Source of the DNA: Phycisphaeraceae bacterium
Lineage (GTDB): Bacteria > Planctomycetota > Phycisphaerae > Phycisphaerales > UBA1924
DNA: 64,000 nucleotides
Assembly (NCBI GenBank): GCA_020639135.1
Contig: JACKHE010000003.1
Coordinates: 456,626 to 520,625 of the forward strand
Direction: 5' to 3'
Part shown: positions 9,340 to 18,486 of the stretch, in pieces
Layout: each line of letters begins with the position of its first letter
How positions within the stretch are numbered: position 1 is the first letter of the stretch
The notes under the pieces: generated by a model
What the model saw: the letters and a program-made list of their open reading frames with translations, nothing else
What the model was told of the DNA's origin: nothing
Database searches by the model: none
Program-made: the position numbers and the translations under genes

Positions 9340-10281
9340 ATGAACAGGATCGGCGAGATCTGGGTTGGACACGGCTTGGATTGGGGCGTAGGCGTCGCGG
9401 GCGCCTGCTTTGAATGCGCGGAACAAATCTTCAATTCACTTGCGATCACTCCTGATCGTCTCGCTGCGAATGCTCCGGGCATCGGTCGGAGTTATGGTGA
9501 CTGGAAGCGCAAGAGGTCTCGGATTCGTGCCCACACGCTGGAGAGCATGCGATCATTTGAGATCATCAAGCTTGTCGAGGGCGGTGACAATGAGTTGACG
9601 GATTGGTTGCTGTGGATTGGTTTGTCCACACGCAGATCGTCAATCATGATCTCCTGGGACCCGGCGCAGCTCGGTCATGCGTCCGGCACAATGTCCCGCC
9701 TGTTCACATCGATGGCAGAGGCCGCAGGTGTCCGATACGGGTACCTCTTCAAGCAGTTCAAATCTCAGGGGCCGTTGTGCTACGCAGCGGGAGTCATGTA
9801 TCGGTCTGGGGTGGGCTATGTCCAATCAAGGGGCGATCTGGACTCGAACATTTCGGCATGGGATTTTCGGAGAATCAGCCAGGCTGGCGGGGCCATCTTG
9901 CGTGATGTCTATCCGGAGAATTATCTCGGCCAATCGCACCTTCACTCCCCATTTGGCGTAACGGGTTCGACACTCGAATCGGTGCTTCGAGGTGATCCGG
10001 ATTTCTATCGGATCATCGAGCCGTTTACGGACGGGCTCACCTTGTGGAAGCCTCCGGTGCAGAATATCCCAGCGATTCGCGAGCGAATGTACCGCGCGGG
10101 TCGTCTGTTTTATTGGAGGTTCATGAGGCCTCGGATGCGCGATCCGGCTGGGACCGGTGAATGGGTGCCGGAGCCATATTATCGATTGGATATCTCACAA
10201 CCCTGGGAAGATCAGGGACAGATCCCTGAAATATTCCGGGAAGAGTTTTACAGTGATCAGGATCCTGCGCTCACGCTCTAA
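9340..10281 (+). CDS. Putative immunity-like protein, copy 2
   Basis: This 313-residue protein is a paralogue of the preceding gene. The ATG at 9340 was chosen over upstream GTG/ATG codons at 9292 and 9295 because MNRIGEIWVGHG aligns with the start of copies 1 and 3. Shared blocks are ITPDRLAANAPG, RYGYLFKQF, ILRDVYPENYL, IPAIRERMYRAGRLFYWRF and the end FYSDQDPALTL. It lies 95 bases after copy 1, with no obvious terminator between them. The ribosome site is weak, which fits co-transcription. Cytoplasmic; immunity function inferred only from context. Confidence 0.65.
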   Translation: MNRIGEIWVGHGLDWGVGVAGACFECAEQIFNSLAITPDRLAANAPGIGRSYGDWKRKRSRIRAHTLESMRSFEIIKLVEGGDNELTDWLLWIGLSTRRSSIMISWDPAQLGHASGTMSRLFTSMAEAAGVRYGYLFKQFKSQGPLCYAAGVMYRSGVGYVQSRGDLDSNISAWDFRRISQAGGAILRDVYPENYLGQSHLHSPFGVTGSTLESVLRGDPDFYRIIEPFTDGLTLWKPPVQNIPAIRERMYRAGRLFYWRFMRPRMRDPAGTGEWVPEPYYRLDISQPWEDQGQIPEIFREEFYSDQDPALTL

Positions 10282-10324
10282 ACATGCGTGCAAACAGGTA
10301 TGAATCTCTTTGGTGTGCTCAGCG

Positions 10325-11272
10325 ATGCAACGCGACGACATCTGCTCAGTGTGCGTCCTCTGTGGTCCAACTTGGGGCCCGGACGTCATGAAGCGGTGTT
10401 TCGAGTCCGCCGAGCGAATGATGAGCGAGGTGGCGGCGCCGCCTCAACGCATGGGATCCGATGCTCGCGGCGTTGGCGCCCGGCCTGGGGATTACCGTTG
10501 GAAGCGGTCCAGGCTGCATGATGACTCGTTCGAGTCGATGGGAAGCTTCGAGTTGTCATCGGGCGATGCGCTCGATCGCAGCGCATTTTCGGGCTGGTCC
10601 GTGTGTGTGTATGCGTTCCGGGATCGCGGCACGGTGTTCTGTGGCTACGCATCACCTTTGGGCGAAGTTGTTGCGTCCCATGTGCAACAGTATTGGGTGG
10701 CTCTTTCAGGGCTCCTGAAGTCGGAATACGGGTACGTCGTAAGGCAGGAGCGATGGGTCGAGCCCATCCTATACGCGATGGGATTGCTCGCGCACAACGG
10801 GCGGTATCCGGCTTATTCTACCACGCCCTACACACTCAACATCAGTCAGTGGCGATGGGCTCGGGTTGAGGCGCAGGGGGGCGCGATCCTTCGAGATGTC
10901 TATCCGATCAACATCCTTGGGGAGAAACTGCAACAGGCGCCGATCGGGTATTCAGGTGTGTCGCTCATCGACTGGCTTCGCTCGGAGCCTGATGAGCGGG
11001 GCGTGCTGGAGCCGATCGACGGAGCGCGCGTGCTCTGGACTCCCCCGGTTGAGCGGATCCCAATCTTGCGCGAACAGTTGTATCGCGCAGGTCGGATTTT
11101 CTATTCGAAATTCATCAAACCCAGGCGCATCATCCCCAACACTTGTGGGCAATCAGAGCCGGAGCCGCTGTATCGCCCTGATCTCATGGCGCCTTGGGAG
11201 GCGGAAGGACAAATTCCGGATTTCTTATCCCCGGGTTTTTACAAGGACAAGGACCCAGGGCTGACGTATTGA
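10325..11272 (+). CDS. Putative immunity-like protein, copy 3
   Basis: This 315-residue protein is the third tandem paralogue, starting at the ATG at 10325, 43 bases after copy 2. It keeps the blocks EYGYVVRQE, ILRDVYPINIL, a GVSLIDWLRSEP segment, LWTPPVERIPILREQLYRAGRIFY and the terminal FYKDKDPGLTY, almost identical to the end of copy 1. The N-terminal third diverges (CVLCGPTWGPDVMKRC). Three related but diverged copies behind one toxin-like gene is a pattern known for immunity arrays that collect specificities. That reading is inference. Confidence 0.65.
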   Translation: MQRDDICSVCVLCGPTWGPDVMKRCFESAERMMSEVAAPPQRMGSDARGVGARPGDYRWKRSRLHDDSFESMGSFELSSGDALDRSAFSGWSVCVYAFRDRGTVFCGYASPLGEVVASHVQQYWVALSGLLKSEYGYVVRQERWVEPILYAMGLLAHNGRYPAYSTTPYTLNISQWRWARVEAQGGAILRDVYPINILGEKLQQAPIGYSGVSLIDWLRSEPDERGVLEPIDGARVLWTPPVERIPILREQLYRAGRIFYSKFIKPRRIIPNTCGQSEPEPLYRPDLMAPWEAEGQIPDFLSPGFYKDKDPGLTY

Positions 11273-11290
11273 ATCGAGTTTGCCGATTCC

Positions 11291-12421
11291 TCAGCGCTGC
11301 TCGATCGGCAGGTACTGCGTGTTGTGTGGGCCGACGTAGTCTGCGCTGGGGCGGATGAGGCGGTTGCCGTCGAGTTGCTCCAGGGCGTGGCCGGCCCAGC
11401 CGGAGATGCGGCTCAGGGCGAACATGGGGGTGAAGAGGTCGAGCTTGAGGCCGATGGAGTGGTACGTCGTGGCGCTGTAGAAATCGACGTTGGGGTAGAT
11501 GCCCTTGCTGGCGACCTCGCGGGCCATGGTCTTCTCGATGGCGCTGCTCTTGGCGTAGAGGTCGGCGTTGCCGGTGTCGGTGGCGAGCTGCTCGGCGAGG
11601 GTCTTGAGGTACGTCGCGCGGGGGTCGTAGCTCTTGTACACGCGGTGGCCGAAGCCCATGATGCGGTCCCTGGCGGCGAGCTTGTTCATGACGAACTGCT
11701 CGGCCTCCTCGGGTGAGTCGATCTCGTTGAGCATGTGCATGACGCCCTCGTTGGCGCCGCCGTGGAGGGGGCCGCGGAGCGCGCCGATGGCGCCGGTGAT
11801 GGCGGAGTAGATGTCGCTGAGCGTGGAGGTGATGACTCGGCAGGTGAAGGTGGAGGCGTTGAGGCCGTGGTCGGCGTGGAGGATCATGCAGGCGTCGAAG
11901 GCGCGCTCCATGGTGTGTGTGGGGCGTTCGGCGTTGAGCATGTAGAGGAAGTTGGCGGCGAAGGAGAGGCTCGGGTCGGGGCTGACGATGTCGAGCCCGC
12001 GGCGGAGACGGTCGAAGGCGGCGACGATGGTCGGGGCCTTGGCGAGGATGCGGACGGCCTTGACGCGGACCTCGGGGATGTCGATGGAGTTGGGCTCGGG
12101 GTCCTCCATGGCGAGCGCGGAGACCATGGTGCGGAGCATGTGCATGGGCTGCGCGGTGGTGGGCATGGACTTGATCAGGCTCAGGGTGTGATCGCTGAGC
12201 CCGTAGGAGCCGCGGAGGTCGGTGATGAACGCCTCGAACTCCGGCTTCTTGGGGAGTCGCTTGTTGAGCATGAGAAAGGCGACCTCCTCGAAGCTGGAGT
12301 GCTTGGCGAGGTCGTTGATGGCGATGCCGTTGTATTCGAGGATGCCCTTCTCGCCGTCGATGAAGGAGAGAACGGTTTCCGCGGCGACGATGCCTTCGAG
12401 ACCCTTGGAGGCGGTGCTCAT
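11291..12421 (-). CDS. gltA: Citrate synthase
   Basis: This 376-residue enzyme condenses acetyl-CoA with oxaloacetate at the entry to the TCA cycle. The start is the ATG at 12421 behind AAAGGG. Family hallmarks are SFIDGEKGILEYNG near the N-terminus, FEEVAFLMLNKRLP, the catalytic-region histidines in HADHGLNAST and MGFGHRVYKSYDPRA, and the catalytic Asp region NVDFYSA. Its length matches the short bacterial form. It converges on the immunity-like array and is divergent from the amidohydrolase gene, with a 197-bp shared promoter region. A 2-methylcitrate synthase is the main alternative. Confidence 0.93.
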   Translation of the reverse strand: MSTASKGLEGIVAAETVLSFIDGEKGILEYNGIAINDLAKHSSFEEVAFLMLNKRLPKKPEFEAFITDLRGSYGLSDHTLSLIKSMPTTAQPMHMLRTMVSALAMEDPEPNSIDIPEVRVKAVRILAKAPTIVAAFDRLRRGLDIVSPDPSLSFAANFLYMLNAERPTHTMERAFDACMILHADHGLNASTFTCRVITSTLSDIYSAITGAIGALRGPLHGGANEGVMHMLNEIDSPEEAEQFVMNKLAARDRIMGFGHRVYKSYDPRATYLKTLAEQLATDTGNADLYAKSSAIEKTMAREVASKGIYPNVDFYSATTYHSIGLKLDLFTPMFALSRISGWAGHALEQLDGNRLIRPSADYVGPHNTQYLPIEQR

Positions 12422-12618
12422 ATGCGCCCTTTCTCGTAAACTCGGTTTGACCGGGGACGGACAGAATCGGACCGGGAGATCCCTCGGGGCCGTCAGCGTA
12501 CTGTTGAGGCCGGATCCGGTGCGGATCGGCGGGCGTCGCGCGGACGCGTTCCCGAGGAACGAATATAGAAGTGTTCCGGGGCGGCGGCAAACGAAACGGA
12601 GCCGCGGAACCGGAATCC

Positions 12619-13905
12619 ATGGAGCGACCCAAGAGCATGCTTTGCAAGGGACTGCTGCTGACTGATCCGGAGCACCCACCACAGCCGGGGTGGATCCGCG
12701 TGGAGGGTGGGCGGATCGCCGAGATCGGGCGGGGGCACACCGACGAGAAGGCGGAGGTGGGGGGCGCTGAGGTGATCCTGTGCCCGGCGTTCATCGATGC
12801 GCACATCCACCTGCCTCAGATCGACAGCGTCGGGTGCGACGGGCTGGAGTTGCTCCCCTGGCTGGAGCAGGTGGTGTTCCCGGCGGAGGCGTGGTGGGGC
12901 GCCGGGGCGGCGGCTTCGATGACCCGGACGGCGGTGCAGCGGATGGTCCGTGAGGGGACATTCGGCTTCGCGGGGTACCTGACGAGCCACGCGCAGGCGG
13001 GGGCGATGGCGCTGGGGATGCTCGCCTCGGGGGTTGACGGTGCTCGGCTTCGCTTCGCCGCGGGGCGGGTGGCGATGGACCGCAACGCGCCTGCGGCGCT
13101 GATCGACGAGGACATCGCGCGGGCCCGGATGAACCCGACGCCGGGCGTGGCGCTGAGCGGCGACGGGCTTGGCGACCGGGGCGAGGTGAGCGTCAACCCC
13201 CGGTTCGCGATCGCCTGCACGGACGAGCTGCTGGCCGAGTGCGGCTGGCTGGTGAGGAAGCGGGCCGAGTCGGGCAGGCCGATCGTGATGCAGACGCACC
13301 TGTCGGAGTCGGTCCCGGAGTGCCGGTGGATCGGCGAGCTGTTCCCGGGGGACCGGGACTACACGAGCGTGTACGACCGGGCGGGGCTTCTGACGGAGCG
13401 TTCGGTCCTGGCGCACGCGGTGCACCTGTCCGACGCGGAGTTCGAGCTGATCGCGCAGCGCCGGGCGGTGCTGGCGCACTGCCCGATCGCGAACACGTTC
13501 CTGGAGTCGGGGCTGTTCGACCTGGACCGGGCGCGGGAGCACGGCGTGCGGGTGGCGCTGGGCAGCGACGTGGCGGCGGGCGTGGACATCGCGATGCCGC
13601 GGGTGGCGCGGGCGATGATCGAGATCGCCAAGATCCGGAAGATGACGATATCGCCGGGAGCGGACGTGCCGAAGCCGTCGGAGGCGTGGTCGATGATCAC
13701 GCGGGGCAACGCGGACGCGCTGGGCTGGTCGGACTCCGGGCGGCTGGAGGTCGGCGCGCACGCGGACATCCTGGCGCTGCGCGTGCCGGAGACGTGGCGG
13801 GACGGGTTCCTGATCGGGCGGCTGCTGTACAACTGGACGAGCGACCTGATCGTTGACCGCGTGGTGGCGGGGGCGCGTGTGGCGAGGGTGGATGGGGTTT
13901 CGTAG
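12619..13905 (+). CDS. guaD: Guanine deaminase-like amidohydrolase
   Basis: This 428-residue metal-dependent amidohydrolase has the HxH metal motif in DAHIHLPQ (~residue 60). It is followed by LPWLEQVVFPAE, which is close to the guanine deaminase signature. QTHLSES (~225), HAVHLSD (~266) and the catalytic Asp region GSDVAAGVD (~316) complete the metal site. Guanine deaminase converts guanine to xanthine in purine salvage. The ATG at 12619 is used; a GTG at 12571 in frame is possible. The gene is divergent from gltA. Another aminohydrolase specificity (TRZ/ATZ family) is possible. Confidence 0.85.
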   Translation: MERPKSMLCKGLLLTDPEHPPQPGWIRVEGGRIAEIGRGHTDEKAEVGGAEVILCPAFIDAHIHLPQIDSVGCDGLELLPWLEQVVFPAEAWWGAGAAASMTRTAVQRMVREGTFGFAGYLTSHAQAGAMALGMLASGVDGARLRFAAGRVAMDRNAPAALIDEDIARARMNPTPGVALSGDGLGDRGEVSVNPRFAIACTDELLAECGWLVRKRAESGRPIVMQTHLSESVPECRWIGELFPGDRDYTSVYDRAGLLTERSVLAHAVHLSDAEFELIAQRRAVLAHCPIANTFLESGLFDLDRAREHGVRVALGSDVAAGVDIAMPRVARAMIEIAKIRKMTISPGADVPKPSEAWSMITRGNADALGWSDSGRLEVGAHADILALRVPETWRDGFLIGRLLYNWTSDLIVDRVVAGARVARVDGVS

Positions 13906-14024
13906 GCGGGTGGTGTGTCGTGGGCACGACTTCCTCGCCAGGCGTCTTCCGGAATGACGACCAACGCATGGCCATGCAGAGCCATGGCCATGGCACGCTC
14001 TCGGGGGCGTTCTCTGGTCGATAT

Positions 14025-14055
14025 CCGAGCCTTCGCTGCGCTCAGACTCGGCGTC
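14025..14055 (+). repeat. Small palindromic repeat (TTCGCTGCGCTCA type)
   Basis: CCGAGCCTTCGCTGCGCTCAGACTCGG is an imperfect palindrome in the gap between guaD and the rhomboid gene. Related TTCGCTGCGCTCA/TTCGCTTCGCTCA arms occur at 21461-21485 and 28357-28381. An interspersed intergenic repeat family is likely. A second palindromic motif (catGGCCATGG) lies just upstream. Confidence 0.45.
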
Positions 14056-14117
14056 CAGGATTGCTCAGACTCGGCGCCCGGTCATGTCCGGGGTTGATGA
14101 CGTAGGATTGCCACGCG

Positions 14118-15314
14118 ATGTTTCCCCTGGGCACCGATCGGGCGCTGGCGCGGCCAACGCTGGTGAATCACCTGCTGCTGCTGGCGTGCGCGCTCGTGTT
14201 CGTCGTGCAGCTGCTTCTGGAGACCGTCTCGCCCGGGGGCGGGCACGGCGGGGGGGCGCAGGGCTCGTTCATCGATGCGCTGCAGCTCGACCCCCGGCGC
14301 CTGACCTGGTACGGGTTCTTCACGTACCAGTTCCTGCACGGCGGGATGATGCACCTGCTGGGGAACATGCTGTTCCTGTGGGTGTTCGGTCCCAACGTTG
14401 AGGACCGGCTGGGGCGGCTCGGGTACCTGGTGTTCTACCTGCTGGGCGGGGCCGCGGCGGGCGGGGCGCACGTGCTGCTGACGAAGGCGCCGGCGCCGCC
14501 GGTGATCGGGGCGAGCGGCTCGATCAGCGCGGTGACGGGCGCGTACCTGGTGCTGTTCCCGCGGACGCACATCCGGGTGCTGCTGATGTTCATCATCATC
14601 GGGATGTACAACATCCCGGCGGTGTGGTTCATCGGCTTCGCGATGGCCAAGGACCTGTTCCTGCAGGGGCTGGGCGGCGATGACGGGGTGGCGCGGCTGG
14701 CGCACATCGGGGGGTACCTCTACGGCGCCGGGGTGTCGCTGACGCTGCTGGCGACGGGGCTGCTCTCTCGCGAGGCGTACGACCTGTTCAGCCTGGGCAA
14801 GCAGGCGCACCGTCGGCGTCGGTTCCGCGAGCTGACGAGCAAGGGCTCCGACCCGTGGCGCAACACGGGCCGGGTGCAGGCGCCGAAGAAGCCGGCGAAG
14901 ATGACGGCCAAGGAGGAGGCCCGGCTGCAGGCGCGGGCGCAGCTGGCGAGCGCGCTGAGCGCGGGGCGGATGGAGGACGCCGCGAGGCTGCACCTGGCGC
15001 TGCTGCAGTCGTACCCGAACGAGGTTCTGACGCCGACGGCGCAGCGGGATATGGCCAACCAGCACTTCGCGATGGGGGTGTACGGGCGGGCGGCGCAGGC
15101 GTACGAGCGGTATCTGGAGAAGTACCCCAACGAGGGCGATGCGCCGAGCATGGCGCTGATGCTGGCTCTGGTCCGGGCGCGGTACCTCGACGACCGGGCC
15201 GGCGCGCTGGCGGCGCTGGAGGGGCTGCAGGAGAGGCTGCACAAGGCTGATGAGAAGGCGATGGCCGGGACGCTGCTGGAGGAGCTCCACGCTGCGGGGG
15301 TCGGGAGGGGATGA
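14118..15314 (+). CDS. Rhomboid-family intramembrane protease with C-terminal helical repeat tail
   Basis: This 398-residue membrane protein has a rhomboid core of about six helices in residues 1-230. The serine motif GASGSISAV (~131-139) and the partner histidine in HIGGYLYG (~195) are both present. FLHGGMMHLLGNMLFLWVFG is the conserved second-helix region. Residues ~260-398 are soluble and alanine-rich, with TPR-like helices (YGRAAQAYERYLEKYPNE). Rhomboids cleave transmembrane helices of substrates; the tail may recruit partners. It is followed four bases later by trpF, so the two are probably co-transcribed. Confidence 0.88.
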   Translation: MFPLGTDRALARPTLVNHLLLLACALVFVVQLLLETVSPGGGHGGGAQGSFIDALQLDPRRLTWYGFFTYQFLHGGMMHLLGNMLFLWVFGPNVEDRLGRLGYLVFYLLGGAAAGGAHVLLTKAPAPPVIGASGSISAVTGAYLVLFPRTHIRVLLMFIIIGMYNIPAVWFIGFAMAKDLFLQGLGGDDGVARLAHIGGYLYGAGVSLTLLATGLLSREAYDLFSLGKQAHRRRRFRELTSKGSDPWRNTGRVQAPKKPAKMTAKEEARLQARAQLASALSAGRMEDAARLHLALLQSYPNEVLTPTAQRDMANQHFAMGVYGRAAQAYERYLEKYPNEGDAPSMALMLALVRARYLDDRAGALAALEGLQERLHKADEKAMAGTLLEELHAAGVGRG

Positions 15315-15318
15315 GTTG

Positions 15319-15978
15319 ATGACGAGTCTCTGGAGCGCTCCGGCGCGGACGAGGATCAAGATCTGCGGGATCCGCGACGAGGCGACGGCGCATGCGGCGC
15401 TCGCCGCGGGCGCGGACACGCTGGGGTTTGTCTTTCACAAGGCGTCGCCCCGGTTCATCGAGCCCGACGAGGCGTGGGCGATCATCCAGACGCTGCCCCC
15501 GATGCACACGACGGTGGGGCTGACGGTCGGCGCGAGCGTCGAGGCGTACTCGCGGATCGAGCGTCAGTGCCCCACGGACTTCGGACAGCTGCACGGGGAC
15601 GAGCCCGAGGAGGTCGTCCGCGCGTGCGGGCCCCGCGTGATCAAGGCGGTGCGGTTCGATCGGGCGACGATCGCGGCGCAGCTGCGCCGGTGGGGCGCCG
15701 TCGATGAGGTGGACGCGGTCCTCGTCGATGGCTCGGCGGGGGGGATGGGCGAGGCGTTCGACTGGTCGGCGCTGGCGGGCGCGTGCGGGGAGTGCGCCAA
15801 GCCGATCATCCTTGCGGGGGGCCTGAACGCGGCGAACGTCGGTGAGGCGATCCGTGTCGTCCGGCCTTGGGCGGTGGACGTCTCCAGCGGCGTCGAGCGC
15901 GAGCGCGGCGTCAAGGACGCGGGGATGATCCGGGAGTTCTGCGCGGCGGTGCGCGCGGCGGACGCGGCGCTGGCGTAG
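15319..15978 (+). CDS. trpF: Phosphoribosylanthranilate isomerase
   Basis: This 219-residue TIM-barrel enzyme catalyses the Amadori rearrangement of phosphoribosylanthranilate in tryptophan synthesis. It shows the catalytic Cys motif KICGIRD near residue 14, LGFVFHKASPRF, the FGQLHGDE strand, LAGGLNAANV and the phosphate-binding VDVSSGVE. The ATG at 15319 is used; the short segment before KICGI is typical. The other trp genes are not adjacent, except for a TrpG/PabA-like gene about 5 kb away on the other strand, so the pathway is dispersed. Confidence 0.93.
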   Translation: MTSLWSAPARTRIKICGIRDEATAHAALAAGADTLGFVFHKASPRFIEPDEAWAIIQTLPPMHTTVGLTVGASVEAYSRIERQCPTDFGQLHGDEPEEVVRACGPRVIKAVRFDRATIAAQLRRWGAVDEVDAVLVDGSAGGMGEAFDWSALAGACGECAKPIILAGGLNAANVGEAIRVVRPWAVDVSSGVERERGVKDAGMIREFCAAVRAADAALA

Positions 15979-15980
15979 CC

Positions 15981-16068
15981 GTGCCACGATCCAGCCCCGC
16001 CGGGTCGTGTCTTGATCTGATCTTGAACCGCTGAGGAAGCACGACCCGGCGGGGCTGGGTCGTGGCAC
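15981..16068. repeat. Long inverted repeat between convergent genes
   Basis: Arms of 29 bases at 15981-16009 and 16040-16068 match at 28 of 29 positions around a 30-base loop. They lie in the 95-bp gap between convergent trpF and the membrane-protein gene. There is no T tract, so it may be a bidirectional terminator-like hairpin or a repeat-family member. Confidence 0.75.
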
Positions 16069-16073
16069 GGGGG

Positions 16074-16862
16074 TCAGACGATCCCTCGGCGCTCCCAGGC
16101 GGAGACTTCGGGCGGGACGAAGGACCAGAACCGCGCCAGGCGATCGACGGTCGCCGGCATGCGGTCGAGTTTCAGGCTCCCGCGGTAGATCAGGAAGACG
16201 CGGCCGTTGGAGATGCGCCACCGCGCGTTGGGCTTCTCGAGCATGAACGCCTGCATCATCGGCGTCAGGAGGGTGACGGCGAAGGGCTCGTCCTCGCTCC
16301 TGACGACGAAGGCCTGGTTGAAGCGCGGGTCGTCCAGGAGCATGCCCCGGCGGATGCCGAGCTTGCGGAACAGTTTCGAGATGGGGTTGCGGGGCGTGAC
16401 GCTCAGCTCGGGCCACTTCGGCGCGTCGGTCGAGTACACGCAGTGGTACACGGTGTGGGAGGACTGCCCGGTGGAGACGACGTAGGAGTGCTCGAAGAAG
16501 AGCGCCTCGCGGCCGGCGATCGTGCCGCGGGCGACGCGGTTGGTCTTGCCCGACTTCTTGATCTCGGGGAGGAAGAGGTAGTCCTTGTGGAACTCCTTGG
16601 TGGGCTCGTGATCGAAGTCGAGGTCGATCGCGTCGCCGACGGCGTCGGCGCGCTCGCGCCAGGCGGCGGTGCGCGTCCGGCTGGCGCGGACGGCCAGGAC
16701 GGTGACGAAGAGCACGATGCCGGCGACGACGGCGATGGCGACGGCGAACTTCGACCAAGAGACCTGCGACGGGAAGTGGCCTCCGGCGAGCGCCAGCCCG
16801 ATCAGCATCGCCACGAAGCCGCCGAAGAGCATGATGATGAGGGCCTTTTTCCGGTTCTCCAT
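16074..16862 (-). CDS. Two-TM membrane protein, DUF3137-like
   Basis: This 262-residue protein has two N-terminal transmembrane helices (IIMLFGGFVAMLIGLALAGG and an AVAIAVVAGIVLFVTVLAV segment) separated by a short loop. A ~200-residue soluble domain follows. The soluble part reads like DUF3137-type domains (AGREALFFEHSYVVSTGQSSHTVYHCVY, then LLDDPRFNQAFVVRSED). No catalytic residues can be assigned. It lies convergent to trpF across the long inverted repeat. The family call is from memory of the pattern and the function is unknown. Confidence 0.6.
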   Translation of the reverse strand: MENRKKALIIMLFGGFVAMLIGLALAGGHFPSQVSWSKFAVAIAVVAGIVLFVTVLAVRASRTRTAAWRERADAVGDAIDLDFDHEPTKEFHKDYLFLPEIKKSGKTNRVARGTIAGREALFFEHSYVVSTGQSSHTVYHCVYSTDAPKWPELSVTPRNPISKLFRKLGIRRGMLLDDPRFNQAFVVRSEDEPFAVTLLTPMMQAFMLEKPNARWRISNGRVFLIYRGSLKLDRMPATVDRLARFWSFVPPEVSAWERRGIV

Positions 16863-17213
16863 GCCGACAGGTTAGGGAAAGCGGCGGGGTGATTCCTCAC
16901 GTCCGCCTTTGGGGGTCGGGCGGGGCGTCAAGGGGGAATCCCCGGAAGGACGCGAAATCAGATCGGGGGGATTCGGGCTGGGGTGGGGGCGCGGCCGGCG
17001 CGGTCCGGTTTTGCTATTCCTGCGGGGAAACCGCTTGGGGGGCGCGGGCGGGGGGCGTCGATCGTCGATTGCTTGAGGGAACCCGGAGTCGGCCTTGGCC
17101 GCAGCGGGGGGACAAGCATCCGTGATGGATGGCAGATGCCGGCGGGGAATGGGTTCTCGGACGTCGCGTCCGGGGGCAGCGTAGCGGCAGCCAACCAGGG
17201 GAGCGGATTCGTG
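16863..17213. other. Intergenic region, no gene seen
   Basis: This 351-bp gap separates two divergent genes and should hold both promoters. It is very G-rich on the plus strand, and no consensus promoter, RNA gene or repeat could be assigned. Confidence 0.4.
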
Positions 17214-18419
17214 ATGAACAGCCTGATGATTCGTCGTGCGGGCGAGGTGGCGAGCGTGATGATGTGCGCGGGGCTCGCGGTGTCTGGGGCCCGCGCGGGC
17301 GTTGAGGAAGTCTTCTGGGTCGAGGTGGACAACTCCGTGGGCACGGTCGGCGCGGCGGCGGGCGAGGCGACGGGGCTCGACGGCGTGCGCACATTCGATC
17401 TGTACGCGATTGTCTCGCCTGATACGCGCGTGTGGGCGGCGGACTTCGGGTACGTCGGCGTCCACAACGGGTACGACGACAACATGTGGACGACGCAGCC
17501 GATCTATCAGCACGAGTTCGGCGACGACGTGCGGTCGGGCTTCGTCGGGTTCGCGCCGGAGTACGCGGCGGTGGAGTTCGACACGTACGTGGGTCTGGGG
17601 ATGCTCGACTCGCAGACGGTCATGAACACGGTCATCCTGGGGGTGGACTGGTCGCCGGGGCTGATCAAGGGGGCGTGGTTCGGGATGGAGTACACCGACG
17701 ACGAGTGGATCGCGGCGGTGGGCGATGACGACGGCCGGTTGTTCCTGGCGCGCATCTCGGTGGCGTCGGAGGGCGTGTTCGGCGAGGACACGGGCGACAG
17801 CGAGTGGCTGGGCGGGCGGGTCTTCCTCAGCGGCGATGACGTCGACGGCGACTTCGGGCAGTGGGACCCGGTCAGCGGGCTCTTCCTGGCGCCCAACGCT
17901 TTCGACGCTCCGGCCGGGCCGGCGCCGGTGTATCAGGCGCCGGACGAGTTCGCCGAGCCGGAGCCCGAGGCGGCAAACGCGGTCTTCGGCGATGTCAACG
18001 ACGACGGCGTCGCGGACTCGACGGACCTGATGATCCTGCAGCGCGCGCTGGGCTCGACCGATTCAAGGTTTGATCTGAATCGCGACGGCATTGTTGATGC
18101 GCTGGATGTGCAGGCCCTGCTGCCGGTCATCGGCCGGTCGGATCAATCGTCCGGCGCCACGGCCGGCGATGAGCGCACCGACGAGCTGGCGGGCCTGAGC
18201 CCGCAGGAGCGCAAGCAGATCGAGAAGGCGCAGCGGAAGGCGGAGAAGGAGCGCCTGAAAGCCGAGAAGCAGGCGGCCAAGGCGGCCGCGAAGGAGGCGC
18301 AGCGCATCGAGCGCGAGTGGAAGCAGGCGCAGCGCGATGCGGAGAAGGAGCGGAAGCGCGCCGAGAAGGCGGCCGCCAAGGCGCGGAAGCAGCAGGCGAA
18401 GCAGAACAAGAAGAAGTGA
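17214..18419 (+). CDS. Exported dockerin protein with charged C-terminal tail, copy 1
   Basis: This 401-residue protein starts at the ATG at 17214 behind AGGGGAG (a GTG at 17211 is possible), with a signal peptide ending near SGARAG. Residues ~25-235 form an unassigned beta-rich domain shared with the next gene (VEVDNSVGT, DDNMWTTQPIYQHE, VEFDTYVGLGM, GEDTGDSEWLGGRVF). Two dockerin-like loops follow (VNDDGVADSTDLMIL, LNRDGIVDALDVQAL). The last ~80 residues are a Lys/Glu/Ala/Arg repeat, probably a long helix or coiled coil. The tail could bind polyanions or cell-wall polymer; that is inference. Confidence 0.8.
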   Translation: MNSLMIRRAGEVASVMMCAGLAVSGARAGVEEVFWVEVDNSVGTVGAAAGEATGLDGVRTFDLYAIVSPDTRVWAADFGYVGVHNGYDDNMWTTQPIYQHEFGDDVRSGFVGFAPEYAAVEFDTYVGLGMLDSQTVMNTVILGVDWSPGLIKGAWFGMEYTDDEWIAAVGDDDGRLFLARISVASEGVFGEDTGDSEWLGGRVFLSGDDVDGDFGQWDPVSGLFLAPNAFDAPAGPAPVYQAPDEFAEPEPEAANAVFGDVNDDGVADSTDLMILQRALGSTDSRFDLNRDGIVDALDVQALLPVIGRSDQSSGATAGDERTDELAGLSPQERKQIEKAQRKAEKERLKAEKQAAKAAAKEAQRIEREWKQAQRDAEKERKRAEKAAAKARKQQAKQNKKK

Positions 18420-18455
18420 CGTCCCGGCGCTGGCGACCGCGATCATCGGATTCCG

Positions 18456-18486
18456 AGCCCCCCGATCGGGGGGCTTTTGGTTTTTG
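18456..18486 (+). terminator. Rho-independent terminator
   Basis: The perfect palindrome AGCCCCCCGATCGGGGGGCT is followed by TTTGGTTTTT, 36 bases after the stop codon. Confidence 0.85.

Noticed and set aside
11324..12439. Plus-strand frames opposite citrate synthase
   Set aside because: Gly/Val/Glu-rich shadow of gltA, which has all catalytic motifs on the minus strand.
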